64,000 nucleotides of DNA from Paramecium octaurelia (Eukaryota; Ciliophora; Oligohymenophorea; Peniculida; Parameciidae), in contig CAJJDP010000008.1 in NCBI GenBank assembly GCA_905182995.1, forward strand, positions 452,506-516,505. The letters run 5' to 3'. Below are positions 48,810 to 60,755 of the stretch, one piece after another. How positions within the stretch are numbered: position 1 is the stretch's first letter; each line of letters opens with the position of its first letter. The position numbers and the translations under genes were made by a program. The notes under the pieces were generated by a model, which was not told where the DNA came from, searched no databases, and saw only the letters and a program-made list of their open reading frames with translations.

Positions 48810-49304
48810 TCACAAATTAATGAATTGAGCATTATTATTCAAAATAATTGTCACTCTTATTCTATAGCAATAATTATAAAATACTAAGTGATTATAATTT
48901 GATTCTAACTAATACTGTAACATTTATTTCCTTAGAATAAAAGTTTCTACAAATTAAGTGTGAATTTATTAGAACAAGGGACTTATTTCAAGTAATTTGG
49001 AACTAATAGTATCATTTAATATATATGAATATATGCTTATGGAATTCTGAAATGTTGTAAAAGATAAAAGTATAATATCTTAGAGGAATATGAAAACCAT
49101 AAAACAGTTATATTAATAATTATATATTATTTGATTCTCTCTATAAACTTTTACTAATATTCTTAATAAATTGTAGCAAGTATAAATTTTATTTCTTAAA
49201 TCTCTATTTGTGTATAAGATATAAGGAGATATAATAATTTTAGAATAAATTGATATTGATTCATTTAAGTCATAATCGAAAAGTTCTTTGGAAGTGTTGA
49301 ACAT
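48810..49304 (-). CDS. Possible small protein, 164 aa
   Basis: Open frame of 164 codons with an in-frame TGA shortly before its ATG. The first 60 residues look protein-like (FDYDLNESISIYSKIIISPY; IYTCYNLLRILVKVYRENQ). Later parts are low-complexity Ile/Asn/Tyr. A frame this long can arise by chance in such AT-rich DNA with one stop codon, so support is weak. The flanks 48693-48809 and 49305-49567 show nothing else. Confidence 0.3.
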
Positions 49305-49567
49305 TTTCTTGAGGGTTTTTCAATTATTAAATTCAATAGGATTATATTATTCTTTATATGACTTATGATGGATTGAACTTGATTGCTATAATCTTAAAAT
49401 TCAGAGTTACAATAAATCAAATTCTTTAACATAAAATAATTATTAAGAATTAAAGGAATAATTTATTTTTATTTTAAATTTTAATTTAGAATTTCTATTA
49501 TTTATTTGTAACTTCCCATATGATACTTTTTATCTTCAATATTCCCTTTTTTTATTATTTATTTAAT

Positions 49568-50920
49568 ATGTCTGCCTTCAATAAGTTTTATTCGAACTTT
49601 GCAGCTAACAGTTTTGATATTAAATAACAATATCAACAAAAAAACCCAGAGGACGAAATTCCACAACAAAGAAAATAAATTTATGAAATGAATAATCCAA
49701 TCGAAATTAAGTATGGATATTAAGACCAAAGCTCTTTGGTGTTCTAAATTAATAAAAACTTTCCAAGTTAGCCTGATTTCAAAGTTGGAGTGGATTTAAT
49801 ATATATAATTGACATTAGTTATTCATTAAATGATGAGACCTTGGAGAAAATCAAGTCAGCCTTAAAGTGCTTAGTTAATTACTTAAGTGATTAAGATAGA
49901 TTATGCATTATCACTCATAGCAATAAAGCTTGTTAACTGTTTCCTTTAATTCCACTCAGTGAAAAAAATCGATTGAAGGTAATTAACAAAATAGAACAAA
50001 TCACTATAAATAAAGGAAATTCTATTATTTTCAGCGCTCTCTAGATGACGAGTTTAATTTTGGAATCAAGACAATTTAAAAACCAAATTACTAATGTCAA
50101 TATAATCAGTTAAGACTAAGATTTAAGAAAGTTTAGCAACGATTTCAAATAAATCTTTTAAAATGAAAAGGCTTTTAAATTGAAAACCTTTTTGTTGATT
50201 TCTAAAGATTTCATCTAATATTTTTAGAAAAAGAAAAGAGAAAGTCAAAAATTTGGACGATATCACATTATTAGGAAGTTTGATTAACTATCTTCATTAC
50301 TATGTTTCGAAACAGTGAGACTTCAATAGACTGTGATTTTGAATCTAGAAATAAGGGTGAAGACTCATAAAAATAATCCAATTTAAATATAAGAATGTAA
50401 AGGTGGTAAATTCATTTATGTTAACCCAAATGAAATTCACATCAAAAAGAAAATAGTTTCTATTGGGTATAATAAAATTCATTTGGTTGGCATTGGAAAT
50501 AGTGCCACTTCTGATGGTGGTGAAATTTGTAATATCTAAGTATCTTTCTAACAAATATACTCTAACCATCAATAAAAATACGTCATTCCAATCTATCCAT
50601 AATCTCAGAAGAACAATATTTTAGATGAAACTGTCATGGTTCAAATATACAAGCTGAAATCTAGATGTGAAATGAATGAAGCCATGCTATACTACGATCC
50701 ATATAGAATTTAAGATTGCATTGAAATTATAGAAATGTTCCAATCAGAAGTAGCAAATCTACCTGACGGAATAAAACAATAGTTAAACGTCGAAATGCAA
50801 TAATTTGAACTAGCCCTATCTTAATACAAGCACAATCCAGCCTAATAGATAGAGAATCCATTTACTAAACTAGACTAATAGAGTAAGAAATTAAAATTCA
50901 AAGTTTTTGACAATCTTTGA
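49568..50920 (+). CDS. Von Willebrand factor A-domain protein, 450 aa
   Basis: Single long exon. The VWA fold starts at about residue 75: VGVDLIYIIDISYSLNDETL contains the metal-binding D-x-S-x-S (MIDAS) motif, followed by LKCLVNYLSDQDRLCIITHS and the amphipathic helices and strands of the domain. The C-terminal 200 residues include a beta-rich stretch (GNSATSDGGEICNIQ; QKYVIPIYPQS) and a helical end, the layout of eukaryotic VWA proteins such as those with a Vwaint-type C-terminus, but without a RING. No signal peptide, so a cytosolic protein. Confidence 0.8.
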
Positions 50921-51167
50921 TTAAATTCTTTTTTATATTTGCTTTCTAATTATAAATTTTAAAATCTTGGATGTATTAAAATAAATTATACTATAAATTC
51001 AATTGATATTAATTGCCCTTAAGAACACAAGTGTGATCAAAATATCCAAATGGATCTTATGTTTTATTGTTAATATCTAATTATAGATTGTAGGTAAGTC
51101 TTGAAAACATAAATTTTATTTACAAAATATACAGAAATAAATTTATCATAATATAATATCAAAAACA

Positions 51168-52077
51168 ATGTCAGCTTCTAAATTGATGTACTCTTCTCCT
51201 GGACCTAAGAGTTAATCTGCTGTTTCATATGGTGGCGATAGAGACAGGGCACTTTCTCCAAGCAGAGCCAAGATCTCCTAATTAAATGAAAAGCTCTCTA
51301 ACCTATAGCATTCCATTAATGAGGACTAAGCAGTATTTCTATATATCTAACAATTTTATTTAGATCAAGAAAGAAACATTCGAGTAGAAAGTCAAAATCT
51401 TGGAGGATAAAGTTACTAAATAATAATAGAGTGATGAATCTAAATTCAAGTTACTGAAGGAATAAATATCAAAGGTAGAGGAAGGTGCATAAAATGAGAA
51501 AATAATTAGAGAGGTATATTTAAATTAGAGAGTTAATAGAGTGGTGATGAGAAATTGAGAACAAAGGATCTGAAGGGATTGGAGGCCTATTTAGGTAAAG
51601 AATTACAAGGAGAGAAAGTGAATAGAAAAGATTATGAATAAAAGATCATTAAAAACACTGACGATAGAGTCTATAGTTTAAGATTGGATTTGGCTAGGTA
51701 AAAGAAATATAGAGAGGAAACAGAAGAGAAGAACGCTTAAGAAATTGGAGATAGAATTCTATAATTGTAAGAGGAAGTTGAAGAGGAAAGAAGATAGAGG
51801 TACATGAGTTTATTTATTCAACTTTAGAGAAGAATAGAACTAATAAACTATCAAGAGATTGGGTGATTCGATATTGAAATTATAAGAAATCTTAACAACT
51901 GAGAAAAAGTAGAGAGAAATTGCTTAGGCTTAGATGTTTAGAATGTTAGATGAAATGAATGCATATTTGAATGGTGAATTGAATTCTGAAAAAAATGAGA
52001 GGGAAGCTACTGAAGAAACTATCATCAACCTGATTGATTAAACATGTAATAGAGTGGAGAATTCATTAAGAAAATGA
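51168..52077 (+). CDS. SF-assemblin, 274 aa
   Basis: Four exons, with introns at 51333-51363, 51514-51539 and 51800-51827. The Ser/Pro-rich head (PSRAKISQLNEKLSNLQHSI) is followed by a continuous rod (KVEEGAQNEKIIRESGDEKL; LARQKKYREETEEKNAQEIG; ILKLQEILTTEKKQREIAQA) and a short C-terminus with the family's Thr-Cys near the end (NLIDQTCNRVENSLRK). SF-assemblin makes the striated fibres attached to basal bodies (kinetodesmal fibre relatives in ciliates). The length fits the family. Ciliates often have several paralogues. Confidence 0.85.
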
Positions 52078-52141
52078 ACTATATAATAAAGTAAAAACAA
52101 AATATTTATTTTTTTAAATAAATATAAAAAGGGTTGTCCAA

Positions 52142-52625
52142 ATGGAGGAGGAAAATAGTTTTAAAGATAGTTTCAATGATGAACTCACCAATACTAGATC
52201 TCCAAAATCCAAAAAAATCAAAAAAATTGATTCTCCTACACATAAAAAGAACGTAGGACATTGGACAAAGGAGGAGCATGAAAAATATCTAAAATTCTTG
52301 GAGGACAATACTTAAATGAAGAAAAATAACAAAATCTTCAAACCAATGTCTGAAATTATTGGTACTCGTTCTCCAAGTTAATGCAGGTACATATTAATAA
52401 AGAATTAGATCTCATCATCAAAAATTTAATCCATCATCCCCTCTAACCTAGAGAAAATCTAGTAAAATAATTAGTGTTTCCAACTAAACAATGCCAGCAA
52501 TGACCTTGTAAGAAGAAACAAATGTGAACTTAGAGGATGAAATGTAAAGTAGTAATAGGATTAAACTCATGTTTTTTGATGAAGACGATATGGTTCAGCA
52601 AAATTTTAATTTAGATGATTTATGA
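52142..52625 (+). CDS. Myb/SANT protein with SHAQKY-type motif, 153 aa
   Basis: Two exons, with an intron at 52387-52408 inside the domain. After a basic head, GHWTKEEHEKYLKFLEDNTQ, then SEIIGTRSPSQCRSHHQKF, form a single Myb repeat whose third helix carries RSHHQKF, a variant of the SHAQKYF signature of plant and protist Myb-related factors. DNA-contacting Trp is kept at the start of helix 1. The rest of that repeat lacks the second and third Trp, usual for this class. The C-terminus is acidic (FFDEDDMVQQ) and could activate transcription. Confidence 0.8.
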
Positions 52626-53168
52626 TCATTATAAATTATAAGCTATTTTTAAATGAAAAATAGTGCATACTAAAATCTCAATATCATCTAGGCTATTTTA
52701 TATGATAATATTGTACAAAGCAGAATTTATACTCAATAAGAGTTGAATTCATCTTTAAAGTCTATAATATAAATCTATATTTGTTAATATCAAATCCCTA
52801 AGGTACTCTGAGGGGTGAATAAAGAAAAAAATTAAAATTTGTTAATAAGATTCTAATATAAATTAAATTATAATTTATTCCATTTAAAATAAATTATGAC
52901 TATCAGATTATGATTTAAATTTGATTCAAGTTAGAAAATGAGTATTCTGATTAAATAACAAGGTCTATAAGCTTTTAGAATTGAGATTTAATAGTCAAAT
53001 ATAGTTCATAAATTACTAAATAATAACATCACTATTATCTAGAAAGTGATTTCACTTGTATTGCTTATATCAGATCAAGGGTGCCCTTATATTACTTACT
53101 AGGAACATTATATATGGTAGGTAATTAGGCACTTAATGGTTCATCAATGATTTAACTCTGAAAAGAAT
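52626..53168. other. Intergenic between convergent genes, 540 bp
   Basis: Region between the stop of the Myb gene and the stop of the carboxypeptidase gene, so no promoter is expected. I see no protein-like frame and no strong hairpin. It is unusually long for a convergent gap in this window. Confidence 0.45.
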
Positions 53169-54924
53169 TCATTCGAGAACTAAGTTTAATTAGAAATTTT
53201 ACACTTTTCTTTTCAACTAATAAGAAGGTATCCTCTTGAAACTATAAGTTTGCTCATTCTTGAAGAAGAGAGTAGGCTATTGAATGGGTGTTTCTGATTA
53301 CTGTTTAGGTTTACTTTTAGCCATCAAAGGAGTAGAATCTCTTCTGGAAGTGACTTTTAACCTTGAATTTCTGGTTACAATAATGTCCTGTTCAGCATCA
53401 GAATCAGATCCAGACTCTTTATCATCAAATCCATCTTTTTTGATTAACTTGATTGCTTGATTGATTTCTTATGCTTCATATAGATGAGGATCAGATTAAT
53501 TGTCATCATATTGAAAGAGAGCATTTAGAATATTTTAACCCAATAGTTAAAACTCTTCTTTTTCGAAAGGTTTTTTTAATGCTCCATACAAAGATGTTTC
53601 TATAGTCATTGAATTGGCAATTTAAAACTTCTTCCACATAGCTACTCTAGCAGTACTCATTCTATCTGGTGTCACACTGAATGTACAATTCTAAAATATC
53701 ATTTATTTTGTCTACCAAATAATTAAAGAGATCGCATCCTTGTTGTAATAATCTGCTGAATTACTTCACCCTCATATAATCTGAAATATGCTTGATTGGA
53801 GTAGCACAACCATATAAAAACTAATTCAGTTTTTTAGAATGTCCATGCAAATCAATAAGAAAAGCCACTTTGTACTTTTTGATATGTTTAACTACACTAT
53901 AAATTTCTGGTTCAGTAGTTTAATTGGGCATATCCCACTTTCTAAGGATTAAAATAATACAGCTTTTTTTTACCTATTTAAATCTATTCCATTGAAATTG
54001 CATCTAGAATTGCCCAGAAATACACCATCTGGATTTAGCATAGGGAATATTATGAATCTATATTTATTCTAAACTTAGTGACCAGAATCTAATAATTTAA
54101 TTATCTCTTCGCAGATGTGTGAACCTACTGACTCACTTGGGTGTTGACGTGCCAAAATGATCACAACTTCAGAAGCTAATTATTTCAATATAAAAATATA
54201 CTTTACTTTTATTTTTGGTTTTGAGTTTAAATATTGGCAATCCCAAGGGAGTACTGCATAACACTTTGTGTTTTAGAGTTGAATGGTAGACTAGTTGATG
54301 TAGATTGCTGACTGTGTAAGGCAAAGTCAAAGCAAAGTACACAATGCTTTTATTTTGGGTGAAATTATAATTAAATTGTAAAGTATACAGTGGAAAATTC
54401 TACTGCAAGTTTGCAATAGAAGAATCTTAAGAATGATAGAAGGGATGATTAATATTTGTTCTGTAATAATATAATTCTTTAGTAGTCTCACTATTCCATT
54501 TGTTGTTATCATATACTCGAATGTGGTTGTATTCTTTTAGTAGAGATTTCCCTCTTCGATTGTTGAGAATGCGAAAAGTCAATTGTTAAGGCTATTTGAC
54601 CAAAATACCAAAATAAAACCATTAGGTACATCCATTAGTATTAGTGTCCCCATTCAGTAAGATATTCAATTCAGTGCCCTCTTATTGTACAGCCATGATG
54701 TTCGAATTCTCAAAAGATCCATAAACAAGAATTTCCGATGATTCAAAGAACGGTTAGGGTTCGTGTTTGAAATTGCGTTGTCTATATTAATCAATTAGCT
54801 CCTTCTTGCAATCCGTATTTATTGTGGGCGATTTAAGTTTCTTTTCAAACAATTATGTGAAGTCTAGATATTGATTGCCAAAATCTTTATTTGTCTTCAG
54901 CAATTTTTTCATTTATACGTTCAT
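53169..54924 (-). CDS. Cytosolic carboxypeptidase (CCP/AGBL, M14), 555 aa
   Basis: Zinc carboxypeptidase of the subfamily that trims glutamates from tubulin tails. The N-terminal beta domain ([20 protein letters not shown]) precedes the catalytic part. Zinc ligands lie in [16 protein letters not shown] (His and Glu, about residue 248) and in [11 protein letters not shown] (His). The substrate motif reads GIDLNRKWDMPN, with Lys where most members have Gln. The catalytic Glu is in [10 protein letters not shown]. Introns at 54176-54206, 53942-53973 and 53691-53715. The ATG at 54924 is in frame upstream of another at 54912 and is used here. The acidic C-terminus ends in a short basic tail. It fits a cell with many glutamylated cilia. 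Confidence 0.92.
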
Positions 54925-55236
54925 TATAATATTAACTAAATACTTTAATATAATAATCATCAAGATACAATTGCAATTTTAAGACAATCTACTTCAACTG
55001 GACCTTCCTCTTACACCTTCAAACCTCCTTTTCATCACCTCCAATCTCTTAAGTTTAATAGAACAATTGAGGATACCTTCAAATATGTACATAAATTGTA
55101 ATTATGATAGCAATCTCTAGAAAATTAGTATATATAAAGGATTATATATGGATTTACAAGGGACTGGTCATGCAATCTTACATTAAATAATAGTTAACTA
55201 AAATAAATTTTATTTATTTTATTTCTCTTAATCATT
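54925..55236. promoter_or_regulatory. Upstream region of the carboxypeptidase gene
   Basis: 312 bases between the start of the carboxypeptidase gene and the stop of the next minus-strand gene. AT-rich, without a coding frame. It should hold the carboxypeptidase promoter. No specific element recognised. Confidence 0.4.
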
Positions 55237-56165
55237 TCATACATTCAATTCAGAATTAACCAACTTCTTAGTTTCTTCCTTTGCTCCCTCAAAATGTTCT
55301 TGTGCTTTATTTCCAATTCCATCTCCCTTTGATTTGATATGAAATAGGGCCAAAGGACAGAACCATAATAAGTCTGCATCTATTTGAGCTGCTCCCAAAA
55401 ATAATGCATTTTTTCCTTCTCTTAAGTATTCAAGACTTCCATCGAATCTCTGTACTTCAAGCAAAAGGTATAGGAAATAGAGTACTCCCACAATTGGTTA
55501 CCAAATCATTGGCCAAAATCCTGCTGAAGTAAGGAGTGCCTAACAGTCAAATGTAAAAGAATACCAAAAAGAAACCCAAAAATATTCCAAGCCCGGCTAG
55601 CTAGAAAAAGTTTCCTTTGATTGAAAAATCTACTCCGTTCAAACCTGCGTCTCTATTTCTAACCAAAGCCAAAACATAGAGGTAACCAAACACACAGAGG
55701 AAATAAAATACTTCAAATTTACTTAATGGGTAGTTTACTCCATAGAATACCATGAATGAAAACTTACCAATGAAGTGAATACTGAAGAATAGGAAGTTCC
55801 AGGGTTTCTATTAAATATAGAGGACATGTGCATACCTTTTTGAAAAATGGACTTCCAAACTATAAAAATGCTAAGAAAACAGCATAGATTATGAAATTTA
55901 AAAAGTTGAAAACAGGTATGAGGCTGATCAACCATCGAACTGGACCCAAAGAATTCACAAGGGCTGTGCTTCCTGAAGCAAGAGCGCATATTAATATCTA
56001 AACAATAATTGCATTGTTTATTGGAGATCCTGTTATTTTGTAGTATTTCTCAACTTCGTTTATTCCCTTCTCACCAGCTTCTTCAATTTCATTTAACTTC
56101 TCCTCCAATCTCACTTCTGCAACAGGTTTCTCTGTTGCTGGAACATCTTCTTCTCGGTTTTCCAT
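55237..56165 (-). CDS. Multi-pass membrane protein, 291 aa
   Basis: Three exons, with introns at 55808-55835 and 55540-55564. An acidic helical N-terminus of about 50 residues (EEKLNEIEEAGEKGINEVEK) faces the cytosol. Five or six hydrophobic helices follow (NAIIVQILICALASGSTALV; FLNFIIYAVFLAFLQFG; VFYFLCVFGYLYVLALV; LAGLGIFLGFFL). The hydrophilic C-terminus is acidic/basic (ALFHIKSKGDGIGNK). No transporter signature. The topology would suit an ER or organelle shaping or scaffold protein, but I cannot name a family. Confidence 0.7.
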
Positions 56166-56336
56166 TTTTTATTTAATTGAGTATAAAAACGAATATGGAA
56201 TAGAATTAAGCAGGATTTAATTTGAAACAGTTAGGCAACTTATTTAATCGAAACAAGCAATAAATAAGTAGAATCAATTCGTATTCCTTCAAATTATTGT
56301 GGTTTTTATTTAAATATTTTTAAAAAATACATATTT

Positions 56337-57530
56337 ATGAAAGCAGCTAAACAACAGAAGAAATAGTCAATTTGGGATTAGGTTAAAAATGAAGAGAAGG
56401 ATTTCTATTTCAATTACTTGTCGAAGAAATCGAGGAATCTACAAAAGAAATTAAAGGACATAGCCGATTTAGAGGAATTATCAAAGACCAAAGAATTAAA
56501 GCAAGAATAAGTTCAAAAGATTTAAAGCAAAGAAGAAAACAATGAAAAAGTTAAGGAATTAGAAGCCTAATTATCCAATTGGCTATCAGCAAAGAGGGAA
56601 GCAGAATAAAGTGGAACACTCCTCACACAAGAAGCATTCATTCTCATTTTAGAGCATTTGTCTGAAAATCAAGACACTGTTGCCCTTCTCTCTCAAGACC
56701 ATAATTCTCTTTATGAACTTGCTAAACTACTTTAAAATAGAGTGAATGGGTAATTGAGAAAGAAGGATCAACCATGGAATGGTTTGAATGTAAATATATA
56801 AAAATTTAAATTTAGTTGAAACATTAAGCACAATCTGAACAACACAAAGAAGTCGAAGTAGTCTAGCCATTAAAATAAGAATCCCCTTAACCCTAAGAAA
56901 TCGTTGAAACCCACAAGGAATAGACACATTAACAGGAATAATATGTATTGATTAAATCTAGTCCAAAAAAATCATTCCAAGAAGAAGCTAGAACTTAAGT
57001 ACATCAAACCTTAGATTAACAAACTAATCAACATTCGGATAATACTTAATAGTAAGAAAATACCAATTTAGAATCAAATACCAATCAACCTTAGGAATAA
57101 TAATAATAGCCAGATCAACAAGAAAACTAAGAGAAAACTCATTAAAATAGAGAAGGTCATAGATAACATCATTAAAATGATAATTAAAGAAAAGGCTATA
57201 AGAAGAATTATCATTATGATAATAATTATGATAGAAGAAATAATGGGGATGACCATAAAAATAGACCTTATAGAGGAAACAGACAATATCACAATAGGGA
57301 TAGATAATAGAAGGAAGAATGGTAAGAAAAGAAGGAAGTAGCAGAATAATAATAGGATAATTAAAGCTAACATAGTTCAGATGAAGAATATATTACCATT
57401 GAACGCAGGTTTATTAATTTTATATACTTCTAGATAAAAAAAACCTTAACATAAACCATAGAGAGGTGGAAATAGAAATAGATAATAGAGGCAAGGAGAC
57501 ACTCAATAGAATGTAAATGTCGAATAATGA
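56337..57530 (+). CDS. Caprin-like RNA-binding protein, 380 aa
   Basis: Introns at 56790-56815 and 57409-57433. The N-terminal 160 residues form the helical block typical of caprins: FYFNYLSKKSRNLQKKLKDI, then LEELSKTKELKQEQVQKI and a hydrophobic core (EAFILILEHLSENQDTVALL). The middle is Gln/Glu-rich. Residues about 270-380 are rich in Arg, Gly, Tyr, His and Asn (HKNRPYRGNRQYHNRD; QRGGNRNRQQRQG), an RGG/RN-type RNA-binding tail. Caprins control mRNA translation and granules. The fit is by architecture and a short motif, so moderate confidence. Confidence 0.6.
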
Positions 57531-57565
57531 GGTTATATAATAATATATACAATAAGAAAATAGAA

Positions 57566-59167
57566 TCATAACTAAGACATCAAGTCCTATCTTTACTATT
57601 ATATCAGTCTAATCATTTTAGTGTATTCTGCACAAATGGTATCCATCATCTTTTAAACTGTTTATTAATGATATATAAAGTATTTTAAAGGATCATCATC
57701 CTATTTCCAATTTTATTGGCTAATTATTTCATTAGCTTTATCGAAATAAGTGTTTAATTTTTAATAGTATTCCTATAGCATTATTTTGATTTATGATTTA
57801 TATGAAACAGATTCGATTAATTATTAAAATATTATTGAAGCAATTGAAATTAATTGTTATTGCTGCTTCATTTAAATTTATTCTTATTGAAGTAACTTAG
57901 CATTAAGCAAGGTGTAATCCATTTTTTCCAACCACTCTAATTTTTATTTAAGTTCTTAAATTCCCTTATTATTTGAATCCAAGACTTTTTGCTACTACTC
58001 TTTATGCAAATTTAACTAAACCAATTCATTCTCTAGTTCATCTTTTATTTTTTTCAATTTATTTATTTGTTGATTGGTACTTAAGTTTTGATTGGTCTGA
58101 ATTGTTTCCAATTAGATTTTCTATTATAAAATGAGGTCTTTTTAGTTTATGACACATTAAACAATCTATAATTTAATGTTCTCTATATCTCCTTCGTTTA
58201 TATCGAATTATTTCATCAATGTTAAAATAAACTAATCTATACATTAATTATCTCCTAATTTTGGAGATTCTTATTCTTAATTTTCATTATCCTAACTACT
58301 ATTATCACCAATTGATATTTCCTCTTAGAATTTCGTATTAAACAATTTTGAAAATTCTAAAAAACATTTCTCATTATTAAAAGTAAACCAATTCTGTGAA
58401 AACAACTATTTAACTTAAGATTTTAACTCATTAAGGTCGCTTTTTAACAGGTTATATTTTTCATGATATTAATTCTTAAATTTTTAAAGTTTTGATTTTT
58501 TAATTTCTTAAAGTTATTGATATCTTTTAGATATATCAAAGGATTGATTCATTTAAATGTTTGTAGTAAGATCCAAGTACTTCTGATTTTTACATAAATT
58601 AAATTCTTTTTCCAATTAGATATTCAATTATGAAAGCTCATCATCCTTAGCTTTTTATACATAGGTAATAATAAATACTTCTGTAAACTCTCTCGATTTC
58701 ATATATTTGTTATTTAATTTCACTATATGTGCCATAACATTGACTTAGATCATTAGCACCTGGTGATTATTGAGATAAATTTTATATCTTTTCTTAAACC
58801 TGAACTATCAAGTTATTCAATTCTGTGAATAGGCATTCATTTGTTTTTGGCGTAAAATTTATATCTATTTGAAATTCATCTTTATTTCCATTTGCGGTAT
58901 TTTCATTTTCAGAGTCTTTTTATATTTAAAACTTATACTGTAATTGTATTGTGTTGAATCTCTTTAATTTTTACACTATAAAATAAAATGTGGCGATTAT
59001 TAGGATTCATTCATTTAATTTTCAGGTTCGAAATAATCTGATTTTCTAGGAGTTTAAAATAGGTTTATTCTCTTATTTTCAACACATTCTTTTGATTGAC
59101 CCCTAGTTCCTAATTAATTTTCAATTTCCATTCCAAAATAATCCTCAAAACAAGAATTTTATAACAT
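57566..59167 (-). CDS. Coiled-coil protein, 516 aa
   Basis: Three exons, with introns at 58916-58938 and 58651-58678, both ending in AAG. After about 100 residues of mixed sequence (FQIDINFTPKTNECLFTELN) the protein is almost all coiled coil (DISKRYQQLQEIKKSKLQKF; IQTNQNLSTNQQINKLKKIK; LVQLNLHKEQQQKVLD), ending in a helical tail. No named domain. A basal-body or axonemal scaffold is plausible only by composition. Its stop lies 36 bases from the stop of the convergent caprin-like gene. Confidence 0.68.
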
Positions 59168-60249
59168 TTTTATTTATTACATATTGATAATGTAAAGTAA
59201 AAACAAATTCAAAATTGCGCTTTAATTCTTTTTTCTATTACCATTGATAATCTATTGACTACGCTTATTTCCTTTAATAAACATCCTTTAATTATTATAA
59301 TAATACAAGCAAGACTCTTTTTAGACTCCATAAATTTCTTTTTCTTAGAGAAAATAATTTGAATAAATTTTATTCTTCATTATTTCATCATTATAGATTT
59401 TAGAAATAATGAAACATCAAAATAATTAAAACTCTATAGGAGAAATGATGCAATTATTTTAGATTAAATAATCTGGAAAAATTACTGTTTAAGACTTTTC
59501 AATTAATTTTCAATTTTCCAATATAAAAAAATGCCTCTTCGTTAGAAGGAACTTAAAATATTATTTTGATTTGCTTAAAAGTTCCTTCATCTGGGTATTT
59601 CTTTTACAATTTTCTACTTAATCTTTCTCGGGTCAACAAATTTAAAAAAAGAACACTTATTGGTTTCTTAATAATTTATAATTTATCATATAATATTTGA
59701 TAAATTCATTATTTTATTACTTATTTATGATATTTTTTCTATTTTTTTAGAATTGTCATTTTGACTATATTTTAAGAATACAATTGAGTATTGAAGTATA
59801 AAATATAGATATCTTATGGTGAGAGCTAAAAATAAGTTAAATTATTAAAACAATCGATTAATAGAATTTGAAATAATTCTTACATACTAATAAATTAAGA
59901 CTTTTAAATCTGTACAAGAATTGTAATTTAGACTTTAAAGAGAAATATATTCAAATAATTGAGTTAATATAGAAATTGTAAATATCTAAGACATGCTTTC
60001 TTTATTTGAGAAAAAGAAAATGGAATTTATTTTAAGTTTATTTTTTTTCATTAAATTAGAAGTAAATCTAAATACATATTAAATATCATTAAGTAAATAC
60101 GTATATAGTTAGATTCAATTTTCAATATCTAATATTTTATAGTTTGTGTAATTAACAGTTCATAATTTATTTATAAATTTACTTTTTTTTTTAAATACAT
60201 GTAGTTTACTTCTAGCAAGGAAAGTTAATATCTGTTTACTTTATATGAA
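59168..60249. other. Intergenic, 1.1 kb, with one strong hairpin
   Basis: Lies between divergent gene starts. No coding frame. A less AT-rich patch at about 59532-59600 holds a perfect 10-bp inverted repeat listed separately. The rest is low complexity. Confidence 0.5.
59545..59588. repeat. Perfect 10-bp inverted repeat, 24-base loop
   Basis: Arms GAAGGAACTT at 59545-59554 and AAGTTCCTTC at 59579-59588. A smaller stem (CTTC/GAAG) lies just 5' of it. Surrounding DNA is far more AT-rich, so this patch stands out. It could be part of a small RNA or a protein-binding site. Confidence 0.5.
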
Positions 60250-60755
60250 ATGTGCAGAAGAAATATTATAAATTAAACATAAAAGGGCGAATTAAAAGGT
60301 AACTTTTTGCTTGTGATTTAACAGATTTGTTAATTTAAGGTGACAGAAAAACCTAAGAAATTTTGTAAATATATCAGAAAAATGAAAATAAATAAGAATT
60401 AGAGAAAGGCATCCTTGATTTATTGGGTAAGCTCTCCTAAGACATTATCTAGATTAATCTGATGGGTCTTATTCAATTTACAGCATTCCTTCTTAATACA
60501 AATCTAGAAGACCTAAACCTGTGCAAATTAAATAGCTTGAAAAAAATTGGTATTAATTAAAAATATTTAAGGGCATGCAAATCTTAAGATTCTCTAAATT
60601 AAAAACCAATTATAAAGGAAGATTTGAATAAACTAAATAGGGCAATAAAAGAACGTTATTCTTTCAACCATCTCGAAATATAATATCGATCAAAAAACTA
60701 AGGCAAAAGATTATCTGATAATTTCTATATAGAATCAGTTAAAACAGGTTTTTGA
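60250..60755 (+). CDS. Small helical protein, 159 aa
   Basis: Two exons, with a 26-nt intron at 60299-60324. Joined residues 1-80 form helices (ELKDLLIQGDRKTQEILQIY; ELEKGILDLLGKLSQDIIQI) with one hydrophobic stretch (NLMGLIQFTAFLLN). The basic C-terminus (YRSKNQGKRLSDNFYIESV) looks exposed. An earlier ATG in another frame gives a second, poorer reading. This one was chosen because its helices continue smoothly across the splice. Family unknown. Confidence 0.55.

Noticed and set aside
60241-60470. Alternative start (ATG at 60246) and second intron for the small gene at 60250
   Set aside because: It gave a poorer N-terminal half. The chosen frame needs only one intron and reads as continuous helices.
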